64,000 nt of DNA from Cyclobacterium sp. SYSU L10401 (GTDB lineage Bacteria > Bacteroidota > Bacteroidia > Cytophagales > Cyclobacteriaceae). This document shows, in pieces, positions 35,946 through 45,300 of this stretch. Positions within the stretch are counted from its first letter, which is position 1. Each line of letters opens with the position of its first letter. Below the pieces are notes generated by a model that saw nothing but the letters and a program-made list of their open reading frames with translations, was not told the DNA's origin and did no database searches. The stretch covers positions 274,923 to 338,922 of the forward strand of contig NZ_WOFO01000006.1 in NCBI RefSeq assembly GCF_010993705.1. Reading direction: 5' to 3'. The translations under genes and the position numbers were made by a program.

Positions 35946-38744
35946 ATGAAGACAAAATTTTATTTTCCCAGTTGTTCAATATTGTTCGTTTTGATAGGCT
36001 GTATGCTCCAATCTTTAAATGCGCAGGAACGGATGCCGGTACAGCATTCCTTTCAAACCCTCCAACTTCTACTTCCTGAGCAGGAAAACCGACTTACCCA
36101 GGAGGAAGAGAAGTTACTTATCGAACAGTTAGTGGATAGGATGGAATACTGGAATGATCTTTCCAGAGAAAACGATTCTGGATGGAAAAAGGAGGCGCTG
36201 AAACACTTGGTTAGTTTTGGGGTGGAGGAAGTGGCAGGCTTTGCGGCCGGATCATCAATGCTGGGAAGGTACTCACGTTTAAGAGAACCTGTAGAGAGAG
36301 CAGGAGGCTGGCTTAGTGACAAAGTAACAACCCATCTTTTTGAAAAGGATGCTCAGGAATATGTCCGACAAAGGGATTTTAAAGTTCGGCAAACCTTTGA
36401 ACTTACGGCCAATGCCATTGTGAAAGACCATTGTTCGGGGGACGTAGATTGTATGGATGCGGTTTTTAGGCAGGTTTTAGATGATCCCGATGTGCAGGAG
36501 CAAATTCTTGAAGCGGACGCGTTGGGAGCCTTTGATGAGGCCCAAACAAGGGCATACGTGAAAAATGCTCAGGAAAATTCGTTAAATAATTATGATGGGG
36601 CTATCATGGAAATTGACAACCTGTCGTCAACGGTCAATGCTGCGGTGTCTGATGTAAAGGCAACCGTGGTCACTAATTTTCAGGAGTTGATCCAAAACCA
36701 GGAACATTTTATCCATACCGCGGCCGAAATCATGCATTCCCAACAGGAAAATACCATTGCCCTGGCAAATCTTCAGGAGATTGTAACCAACAACCTGGAA
36801 AATATCGATACCAAAGTGGATAATATCACCGTAACACAGCAGGAAATCTTATTTATCTCCGAAGCGATTCAGGATGGAATAGTAGAAATCGATAGCAGAG
36901 TCATTGCCCTTTCCGAATCTTTTGAAGCTATGCGGAAGGAAGAAAAGATTGAAGAAATCCATCAAATTTTCGAGAATTCACCGATCAACAAAAAGATTGA
37001 GGCATTGGACAATGAAAACAGTGCCATCAGTATGCTTCTGGGAGAGGAGAAAAGACAAACCGTTCTAGAGAATTTAAGGAAAGTCAAAAAGGAGCAAGAT
37101 ATAATTAAAGCTACCGAGATTATCGGTAAGGCTGGAACAGTGGGCCGGGAGGCACTCAGTGTTTTTTGCCAGAGCCGGGACTGCCACCCTGAAATTGAAA
37201 AGAGCATCGACCTGGGTTTGGCACTTACCGATATCGTAGGCAATTTCACTGCTGGAAACTGGGCCAAGGCCAGCTTAACGGCCCTGGGCATATTTAAAGA
37301 ACCGCAACCAGGTCCCGAATTAAAAATGCTCAACCAAATTAGTAAGCAATTGGAAGGTTTAGAGGCCAATATGAACCAGGGTTTTAAGAATGTGCATGAA
37401 CACCTGTTTGCCCTTGAGGATAATCTGGGACAACGTCTTGATATCATTGATATAAAATTAGATCAGCTTTCCAGGGAATTGATCCAAACCCGCCAGGATA
37501 TCTTACAAAGCCTGGGCCGTGTGGATACAAAATTAAACTATATTGTCAACCAAAATGAATGCATCAAGGACCTTATTCTGGAGGTAACCCTGGAGCAAAA
37601 TCAAGACCTCTGCAGGTCCCCGGCAGAGACTTTTACCAAAAGGATCGCAAACGAAGAAATCTCGGATTATCAGGATCTGGAAAATTTCTTTCGGGGTGGA
37701 TCCTGTGGAAGTTGTATTGCAGCGCTGTTAAAGGTAAAGGAACAGCCTCTTTCTCCTTTTTTCCGATATGTTGGGTGTAATCCGGAAGGAGAAAATAACA
37801 AAGCAGCCCCCAACCGGATATATGATTATGCCTTTAACAAACTCCTGGACGGAACAGGGACGAATAAAAATACGGTCCATTCACTTCTATTTGTTCCGAA
37901 AAATTTAAGGTTACTGGATTCATTGAAAAATGCGTTAAAACCTCTTGAAGACAGCATTACATTTGATCTAAAGAAAGAAGACAGCCATTATCGCAATTAT
38001 GGCGCTGTTTTGGATTATGCCCAATATGTACTTACTCTATTTCCCTTTTTAGAGCTTTATGACGGTGGGAATTTGTTGCGCCCGGAGCAGATCCGTGAAA
38101 ATCCCGGATTTTCTAAAGAACGTAGCCGGTTTTTGATCAGCAAGCTGGAAGGAACATTGGATCTTATTAATCATACCATTTTCCAGCAATCGCTGATGGC
38201 AGGCAACGGGGTATTGACTACCGTTGATCGCATGTTGGAGGAGGGTTCTTCCAGTTTTGATGAAAGTGGCGTTTACACCCTTCAGGATCTATTTTCCTAT
38301 AATCCCTATTTTAGAAAAAATTATGCCGCTCATCTGCTTGACCAGGTAGTAGGTCTGGAGACAATAAAGGATATGCTTGATCATAACCGGATAAAAAAAT
38401 CAGGCCAGAGACTAGTCATGAACGGATACAATATCCGGATCTTTGAAGAGGACAATGATTTGTTGTTTACCGTCAGTCTCACCAATTACGAGGAACCGGA
38501 ACAACATATCACGTTATTCGACGGCTACCTTCCTGTAGCTGACGGCAAGATCGATGAGGAGACCTATCAAAGAAATCTGGAATTTGCTTACCCCTCTTCC
38601 ATCACCGAACTATCCGAAATGAAAAACCTGGTAATCGATAGGTTGGGAGAAATGCGGATGGTTACCTCGTCAGACCTTGATCAGGAAAACATTGAACTTT
38701 CCCGAGCAGAATTAGCTGATTTGATTGTATTATTCAGGCAATGA
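35946..38744 (+). CDS. secreted coiled-coil protein of unknown function, 932 residues
   Basis: I do not recognise the family. The N-terminus has a signal sequence; LIGC near residue 19 could be a lipobox, or cleavage could follow LQSLNA. Residues about 70-130 carry a Gly/Ala-rich helix (EVAGFAAGSSMLG). Two long heptad regions lie at about 220-350 and 450-540, the second containing the LNQISKQLEGLEANMNQGF and RLDIIDIKLDQLSREL stretches. Between them is a Gly/Ala-rich stretch (ALTDIVGNFTAGNWAKA) that could pack in a membrane. Paired cysteines (CSGDVDC, CQSRDC, CGSCIAC-like GSCGSCIAAL) are spread along it. It is followed 24 bases later by a collagen-like gene and probably acts with it. The start could also be the TTG at 35937. 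Confidence 0.75.
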   Translation: MKTKFYFPSCSILFVLIGCMLQSLNAQERMPVQHSFQTLQLLLPEQENRLTQEEEKLLIEQLVDRMEYWNDLSRENDSGWKKEALKHLVSFGVEEVAGFAAGSSMLGRYSRLREPVERAGGWLSDKVTTHLFEKDAQEYVRQRDFKVRQTFELTANAIVKDHCSGDVDCMDAVFRQVLDDPDVQEQILEADALGAFDEAQTRAYVKNAQENSLNNYDGAIMEIDNLSSTVNAAVSDVKATVVTNFQELIQNQEHFIHTAAEIMHSQQENTIALANLQEIVTNNLENIDTKVDNITVTQQEILFISEAIQDGIVEIDSRVIALSESFEAMRKEEKIEEIHQIFENSPINKKIEALDNENSAISMLLGEEKRQTVLENLRKVKKEQDIIKATEIIGKAGTVGREALSVFCQSRDCHPEIEKSIDLGLALTDIVGNFTAGNWAKASLTALGIFKEPQPGPELKMLNQISKQLEGLEANMNQGFKNVHEHLFALEDNLGQRLDIIDIKLDQLSRELIQTRQDILQSLGRVDTKLNYIVNQNECIKDLILEVTLEQNQDLCRSPAETFTKRIANEEISDYQDLENFFRGGSCGSCIAALLKVKEQPLSPFFRYVGCNPEGENNKAAPNRIYDYAFNKLLDGTGTNKNTVHSLLFVPKNLRLLDSLKNALKPLEDSITFDLKKEDSHYRNYGAVLDYAQYVLTLFPFLELYDGGNLLRPEQIRENPGFSKERSRFLISKLEGTLDLINHTIFQQSLMAGNGVLTTVDRMLEEGSSSFDESGVYTLQDLFSYNPYFRKNYAAHLLDQVVGLETIKDMLDHNRIKKSGQRLVMNGYNIRIFEEDNDLLFTVSLTNYEEPEQHITLFDGYLPVADGKIDEETYQRNLEFAYPSSITELSEMKNLVIDRLGEMRMVTSSDLDQENIELSRAELADLIVLFRQ

Positions 38745-38768
38745 AATAAGCCTTCAATACCTAAAATA

Positions 38769-39737
38769 ATGACGAAAATGATGTTGATGCCGATAAATTT
38801 CTTTTATCTATGCCTATTGGTATTTGGATTGTCCATACCCTGGAATTCAGCCTCCTTCTTTGAGGACGGCATTAAGCTTTTTCCAGAGAAGGTTCCCCAG
38901 GAAATTTCGTCCAAAGAAACCAAACTGACCCTGGATCAGGACATGGCAGATTACATTAATACCCAGGCAAAGTTGGATAATGCCGATCAGGTAATCCTCA
39001 TTGCAGATTCTATCTTAGCTACCCAGAAAGTAACTATTAGGGAAGTAGATTTAATCATGGTTTCCAATTATTTCAGTACCGATGGAAACCAGGTAGAAAT
39101 CCTTCCCGCCCCAACAAATACAGAACGAAGTGGAATTTCAGGTAAAAATGGCAAGGAGGTTCAAATTATAGCCAAACATATCGGGGAGGCCGAATTTCAC
39201 CTGCCCGGCATGGACGGAACAGATGGTAGGGATGGCAGCAATGGAAAAAGCGGAAAGAAAAGTGAAGTGAAGAAACATGGAGATGTAAGTAAAGGCACTG
39301 CAGGTAAAGACGGGCAGGACGGAGGAAATGGTGGGAAAGGTGGCCAATTGATCCTGCATGCCGGGAATGAGGATTATACGGTACGTTTGACCGCACCAGG
39401 GGGGAGTGCTGGGGCAGGAGGTAGAGGAGGTACAGGGGGGACCACCTTCATTTGGGCGTTTACAAAACCACCAAAGAAATCCAAAAATCCAGATCCCGGA
39501 CGGCCTGACCCCGGAGGGGGTGTTCAGATTCAAAGCCAAAATAACCGGTCAGCCATTAAAGGCACGAAGGAAAAGGATGGGCAAAATGGCAAAAGAGGAA
39601 GAAACGGATTGGATGGAGAAAAGGAAATAGAGGTGCTGTCCGATCAACAATTTGCAGGAATGGTCCGCAGATATTATCATTTTGATTGGCAAAATTTAGA
39701 TCGGACAGGCTGGCAAATTATTTTCAGAAAAAAGTAA
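38769..39737 (+). CDS. secreted collagen-like Gly-X-Y repeat protein
   Basis: A 322-residue exported protein with a signal peptide (FFYLCLLVFGLSIPWNSA). After a domain of about 110 residues it has broken collagen-like runs: GISGKNGKE, GMDGTDGRDGSNGKSGKK, GTAGKDGQDGGNGGKGG, GGSAGAGGRGGTGG and, near the end, DGQNGKRGRNGLDGE. The runs alternate with short beta-strand pieces (QLILHAGNEDYTVRLTA). It follows the large coiled-coil gene by 24 bases, which suggests a joint surface structure. Triple-helix formation is inference; the runs are short and Pro-poor. Confidence 0.78.
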   Translation: MTKMMLMPINFFYLCLLVFGLSIPWNSASFFEDGIKLFPEKVPQEISSKETKLTLDQDMADYINTQAKLDNADQVILIADSILATQKVTIREVDLIMVSNYFSTDGNQVEILPAPTNTERSGISGKNGKEVQIIAKHIGEAEFHLPGMDGTDGRDGSNGKSGKKSEVKKHGDVSKGTAGKDGQDGGNGGKGGQLILHAGNEDYTVRLTAPGGSAGAGGRGGTGGTTFIWAFTKPPKKSKNPDPGRPDPGGGVQIQSQNNRSAIKGTKEKDGQNGKRGRNGLDGEKEIEVLSDQQFAGMVRRYYHFDWQNLDRTGWQIIFRKK

Positions 39738-39852
39738 GAAATCCTAATAATACCAAGGCAATTCAATATTCCATAAAGGGTTGATAACTGGAACTTTATA
39801 AATTTATTGTGTACATTTATTATAGCTTTCAATTCCATAAAGACATATAATT

Positions 39853-40428
39853 ATGACTTTAAGAATAATTTCCATTTCGTTGGTTGTCTTGTTATTCGCC
39901 TCAGCCGGTTTGGTAGATAATGGCGCAATAGCACAAGGCAAAGAAGAGGTATCGGTGGATGGAAGCAGTGCCCCTGAATTCAGCCTCCCAGACCTGAAAG
40001 GGGAGCAAGTAAGCTCAGATGATTACAAGGGGAAATACGTGGTGATCCATATCGCCACGACCTGGTGCCCTTTTTGTAATGCGGAAGCCCCCCATTTGGA
40101 ACAACTCAATCAGGATTACGAGGATAAGAACGTCAAAGTACTGATCATTGACGTCAAAGAACCCAAAGATTTAGTGAAAACCAAGTTGAAAGATCGTTTT
40201 AACCTCTCTTTTCCGGTGCTATTGGATTCTGACGGGTCTGTGGCGGCAAGTTTTGCTCCTGAAGGTGTGCTTCCCGATTTGGCCCGTGATGAGGTCATGC
40301 TGGCATCCAATATTTTGATCGATCCCGATGGAAAAATTCAATTCTTTTCCCTCTTGGACTCCCAAAACTTTGATGCGAAATTGGTGGATTTAAAGGCCAA
40401 ACTCGATGAATTACTTGCCTCGGAATAA
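39853..40428 (+). CDS. TlpA-like periplasmic thioredoxin
   Basis: A thioredoxin-fold redoxin of 191 residues with a signal peptide ending near GAIAQG. The active site is TTWCPFCNAEAPHLEQL, with the CxxC pair CPFC near residue 76. The fold elements APEFSLPDLKGEQVSS and FPVLLDSDGSVAASF are those of TlpA/ResA. It overlaps the next gene by 23 bases, and that gene encodes a DsbD-alpha-like domain. Together they may move electrons to envelope proteins. The partner membrane protein is not in the window. Confidence 0.88.
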   Translation: MTLRIISISLVVLLFASAGLVDNGAIAQGKEEVSVDGSSAPEFSLPDLKGEQVSSDDYKGKYVVIHIATTWCPFCNAEAPHLEQLNQDYEDKNVKVLIIDVKEPKDLVKTKLKDRFNLSFPVLLDSDGSVAASFAPEGVLPDLARDEVMLASNILIDPDGKIQFFSLLDSQNFDAKLVDLKAKLDELLASE

Positions 40429-40894
40429 CATCCTTATATTTTATTTTTTGATTTTACCTTTTACTGCTTTTGCACAAGTTGAGGAACGCAGGTTTGTGGA
40501 ATTAAAATCCGAGCCGGAACTAAGGTTGGCACCGGGTGAGCAAAACCAATTGATAGTTTCCTTTCTTATCAAAGAGGGTTACCATATTCAGGCAAACCGG
40601 GTTAAAGATGAAAACCTTATTCCTACTAAATTATCCTTTGAATCGGCTGAAGGTTTACGTATTGGGGATCCAGTTTATCCTCAAGCTGATGAATTCAGGA
40701 TGGAAGGTGTCAAAGAACCTCTGGCTGTATTTGGAGACACCTTGAAAATCCAGCTTCCGGTCAAATTAATAAATACGATGGGGAAGCAGCGGTTCCTTAT
40801 CAAGGGGCAATTTTATTACCAGCCTTGTGATGCTTCCAAATGTTATTATCCCCGTGAGTTTGATTTTAACCTGAGTATACGGGTGAAGCAATGA
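40406..40894 (+). CDS. stand-alone DsbD N-terminal (alpha) domain-like protein
   Basis: A 162-residue exported protein with a signal sequence (ILIFYFLILPFTAFAQ). Its beta-sandwich pattern and the closing FYYQPCDASKCYYPREF match the N-terminal periplasmic domain of the reductase DsbD, where two cysteines accept electrons. The membrane and C-terminal thioredoxin parts of DsbD are missing. The gene starts inside the TlpA-like gene (23-base overlap), so the two products are likely partners. The overlap also sets the start: no later ATG would keep the signal peptide. Confidence 0.8.
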   Translation: MNYLPRNNILIFYFLILPFTAFAQVEERRFVELKSEPELRLAPGEQNQLIVSFLIKEGYHIQANRVKDENLIPTKLSFESAEGLRIGDPVYPQADEFRMEGVKEPLAVFGDTLKIQLPVKLINTMGKQRFLIKGQFYYQPCDASKCYYPREFDFNLSIRVKQ

Positions 40895-40997
40895 GGATAA
40901 TTTTGCCATAATAGTAGTAAAGGAAATGGTCATCCCCTTCCCTATAAAGATATTCTATCCACCTTATGATATCGATTATTTGTGATACCTTTTGACT

Positions 40998-42065
40998 ATG
41001 AACAAGTTATTTTGGTTGCTTCAGTTGATGATCCATTGTACTGCCTATTCGCAAGGAATCCATAAAGGCAGCTTTGTCAAAGGGATCTATGGCAATCCGG
41101 AAAGGATCCTTGAGGCAGGCTACGCGTTTGACGAATTGGGGGTGAATGCCGTTTTTGTCAGAAGGTCCTCATTAAATCAGGAATTTTATCAACAAGCCAA
41201 AGCCCAAGGATGTAAGGTATTCGTGGAATTCCCTACACTTAATGGCAAGGGCTACATCGAAGGCCATCCTGAAGCCTGGCCCATCAATGAAAAGGGTGAG
41301 CAGGCCGCTCCAGCCGATTGGTTTATGGGGGTTTGTCCGACCGACCCCGGTTTCCAGACCTACAGGGCCCAACAGCTCAGGGAAACCCTCGGTAACTATA
41401 TGGTAGATGGTGTTTTTCTAGATTACCTGCATTGGCATGCCCAATTCGAAACGGAGGAGCCCCTGCTGCCAGAAACCTGTTTTTGTGACCGATGTACCCG
41501 ATTATTTGAAAAGGCCAGTGGCATTCATATTCCAGCAGAAGAAATAGCAAACAGGGCCCAATGGATTCTGGCCAATCAGGAATCCGCCTGGAGGGACTGG
41601 CGAAATGGTATTTTGAATGGGTGGGTGACCGATATGGGTAAAATCCTGAAGGAAAACCAACCCGAAGCACTTTTAGGAGCCTTTTATTGTGCCTGGTTTC
41701 CGGAAGACCATGGAGCGGCTTTGTTCAACACCCTGGGCATTGATGTGACTTCTTTGGCCAAACGGGTGGATGTATTGGCTCCCATGCTTTTTCACCGGAT
41801 GTATGGCCGGCCGGTATCCTGGGCGGGAGATTACCTGGAATGGCTGGACAAGATCATGGATTCGCCAAGGCCACTGGTCTGGCCCATAGTCCAGGCGCAC
41901 AACAAACCCGGTGTCGTAACTCCCAAGGAATTTGAAAAGGCCCTGCGAGAAGGATCCCGGGCACCTGCCTCCGGTATCATGATGTTTTCCGAACAGTCGC
42001 TCTTGGAAAATCCTGCAAAATTAAAGGTGATGCAGGACTATTACCGGAACAAAGGGCGTCAGTAG
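40998..42065 (+). CDS. secreted TIM-barrel glycoside-hydrolase-like protein
   Basis: A 355-residue protein with a short signal peptide (LFWLLQLMIHCTAYSQ). The barrel pattern KGIYGNPERILEAGYAF, then KVFVEFPTLNG and MVDGVFLDYLHWHAQF, resembles the putative GHL/GH-like barrel families with conserved acids at strand ends. The Cys pair in CFCDRCTRLF may bind a metal. I cannot assign a GH family number or a substrate. The start is taken at the ATG at 40998; TTG at 40992 is possible. It sits alone between the redox pair and the helicase gene. Confidence 0.65.
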   Translation: MNKLFWLLQLMIHCTAYSQGIHKGSFVKGIYGNPERILEAGYAFDELGVNAVFVRRSSLNQEFYQQAKAQGCKVFVEFPTLNGKGYIEGHPEAWPINEKGEQAAPADWFMGVCPTDPGFQTYRAQQLRETLGNYMVDGVFLDYLHWHAQFETEEPLLPETCFCDRCTRLFEKASGIHIPAEEIANRAQWILANQESAWRDWRNGILNGWVTDMGKILKENQPEALLGAFYCAWFPEDHGAALFNTLGIDVTSLAKRVDVLAPMLFHRMYGRPVSWAGDYLEWLDKIMDSPRPLVWPIVQAHNKPGVVTPKEFEKALREGSRAPASGIMMFSEQSLLENPAKLKVMQDYYRNKGRQ

Positions 42066-42354
42066 GAAATGCAATTTAAAAAAAGTAGGGTTAGACCGGT
42101 ACTTTTTTGCGACCGTTGTACCGATAACTTGATGAGGAAAATCTTAGGAATTTAAAGCTGAGGCAGAAATTAAACAATGATAAAAATACAAATACCAAAC
42201 AGGGGTTTTTCGTCATTTTCCCTGTACCTTCAACGAAAATTACTTTAAAACACCTAATTTTATTCCACTTTTTTTTATACTTGGAAAATCATTCTAATTA
42301 TCCGGAGGGCATGAAACGTAGGCCAGTCCAATAAACACTTTTCCCTTGTAATGA
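42066..42354. other. intergenic region before the helicase gene
   Basis: AT-rich, with no gene. A loose inverted pair (CCGGTAC and GTACCGAT around 42098-42125) could fold. I see no clear promoter match. Confidence 0.35.
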
Positions 42355-45300
42355 ATGGAACCGATCACTTTTATAGATGCTGAAATTGATCCTGTAACCC
42401 ATAAAATATTTGATTTGGGGGCAGTTGATGAAAAAGGTGCCTTATTTCATGATCCTTCCATTAATGCCTTTATTTCATTTATTCAAAATTCCAGATTCAT
42501 CTGTGGCCATAATATCTTCAAACACGACATTGCCTACTTCAAAAAAGCAGGCTACCTTTCCTGGCTGAAAGAAGATCGGGTAATCGATACCCTTTACTTT
42601 TCACCTTTATTATTTCCATCCAGGCCCTATCATGCTTTGCTCAAAGATGATAAGCTGCAGACAGACGAGCTGAACAACCCCTTAAGTGATGCCCTGAAAG
42701 CAAAGGACCTTTTTTATTACGAAGTTACTGCTTTCCAAAAACTGGACCCCTTAATTCAGGAACTGTATTTCTTGTTGTTAAAGGATCAAAAATATTTTGC
42801 AGCGTTCTTTCACTTCGTTTCCTTCAGCAAGCAAGATAATGATGTTGAAAAAATAATCCGGCAGGTTTGCTATTCAAAAATTTGTGAAAATAGCAGCCTT
42901 ATAAAGTTAATTTCGGAGTACCCCATCGAATTGGCTTATTGTCTGGCACTGATACAGGCAAAAAACAGATTTTCGATCACGCCCCCATGGGTACTTAAAA
43001 ATTATCCGGAGGTACATCGAATCATGTTCTTACTCAGAAGTAAACCATGTCTGAGGGGTTGTGCCTACTGCGACCAATCTTTGGATATCCATCGGGGCCT
43101 AAAGAGGTATTTTGGATATGATAGCTACCGAAAGTTCGGGGGAGAGCCCTTGCAGGAAAGGGCAGTTCAAGCAGCAATTGACAATAAGTCCATCCTCGCT
43201 GTGTTTCCTACCGGTGGGGGAAAATCCATTACTTTTCAGGTTCCTGCATTGATGTCAGGAGAAAGCACCAAGGGCTTGACGGTGGTCATATCACCCCTGC
43301 AATCCCTGATGAAAGATCAGGTGGATAATTTGGATAAATCCGGCATAACCGAAGCAGTGACCATCAATGGTCTATTGGATCCTATCGAAAGGGCCAATTC
43401 CTTTGAGCGTGTGGAGGATGGTTCTGCCTCACTTCTGTACATTTCTCCGGAATCCCTTCGCTCCAAAACGATCGAACGGCTACTCCTGGGAAGGAACGTG
43501 GTGCGCTTTGTCATAGATGAAGCCCACTGCTTTTCTTCCTGGGGCCAGGACTTTCGGGTAGACTATTTGTATATCGGTGATTTTATCAAAAACCTCCAGG
43601 ACAAAAAATACCTGGAGGATGGTATACCCGTTTCCTGTTTTACGGCTACGGCAAAACGGCAGGTCATTCAGGATATTCGTGATTATTTCCGGGAAAAACT
43701 GTCTCTGGACCTCGTTTTGTTTCAATCCCATGCTTCGCGGACCAATCTTCACTACAAGGTATATCCCAGGCAAAGTGAAGAAGAAAAATACCAAACGCTC
43801 AGGGATCTAATTGAAGAGAAAAATTGTCCGACCATTGTCTACGTTGCCCGTACCCGAAGGGCTTATTTATTGGCGCAAAGGCTTAGCGAGGATGGCTTTT
43901 CTGCCCGTCCCTACCATGGGAGAATGGAAAAAACAGAGAAATCGGCCAATCAGGATGCGTTCATCAGGGGAGAGATTCCCACAATGGTGGCAACCTCTGC
44001 CTTCGGGATGGGAGTAGATAAAAAGGATGTGGGCATGGTGATTCATTACGACATTTCTGATTCCCTGGAAAATTATGTGCAAGAAGCCGGTCGGGCGGGG
44101 AGAGATGAGCAAATAACAGCTGATTGTTATGTTTTATTTGATGAGGATGATTTGAGCAAACATTTCATTCTGCTCAATCAAACAAAACTTAGCCTGAAGG
44201 AAATACAGCAAATATGGAAAGCCATCAAGGACATCACCCGGTTCCGTTCCGTTGCCTCCCAATCTGCACTGGAAATTGCCAGGAAGGCTGGCTGGGATGA
44301 TAACATTCGCGAATTGGAAACCAGGGTTACCACTGCCATAGCAGCCCTGGAAGATGCCGGCTATCTCAAAAGGGGCCAAAATATGCCCCGGATATTTGCC
44401 AATAGCATCCTTTCCAAAAATGCCAACGAGGCCATTGAAAAGATCAATGCTTCAGACAGATTCCGGGAAAAGGAAAAGGAGGGAGGGATACGCATCATCA
44501 AAAAGTTGTTTTCCAGTAAAAGCAGAAAAGAAAGCCAGGACGAAGTAGGTGAATCGAGAGTTGATTATATTTCCGAACATTTGGGCATTGTAAAGGAGGA
44601 AGTAATCAATATCATCAACCTGCTTCGGGAAGAAAACATTCTGGCCGATGCTAAGGATCTTCAGGCTTTCATCAAAAAAGGGGAGAATAAAAACCGTTCT
44701 CTGGACATTTTGGAATCTTTCGGAAAGCTGGAGAATTTCTTGTTGGATGAATTGGAGGAAACCGAAAAAACCTTTCACCTGAAGGCATTGAATGAAGGTG
44801 CTGAAGCAGCGGAAATCAAAGATGTTTCTCTTCAGAAAATAAAAACAATTCTGAATTTCTGGGTGATCAAGCACTGGATAAAAAAGAAGCAACACTATAC
44901 TTCCAAAAATCACCTTGCCCTCATTTGCATACAGTCGGTAGAAGTTCTAAAAGATAAATTGAAGCAGCGGCATGAGCTCAGCAGGTTCATTATTGATTAC
45001 CTGTTTGACAAAAGCAATCTGGCTGTGGAAAAAGGCCCAAAAGAAGGGCAGGAGACATTGGTGGAGTTTTCTGTACAGGAATTGAAAAGGCAATTTGAAA
45101 CTGCCCCGAGTCTTTTTCATAAAGAGGTTTCCAGTTTAGAGGTGGAAGATGCCCTGTTTTATCTTTCCAGAATTGAGGCCATAAAAATTGAGGGGGGCTT
45201 TTTGGTGATTTACAACCGGCTGAATATCGAACGACTGGAGCAGGACAATAAAAGACGTTACAAAATCGAAGATTATCAAAAACTGCAAAATTTTTACCAA

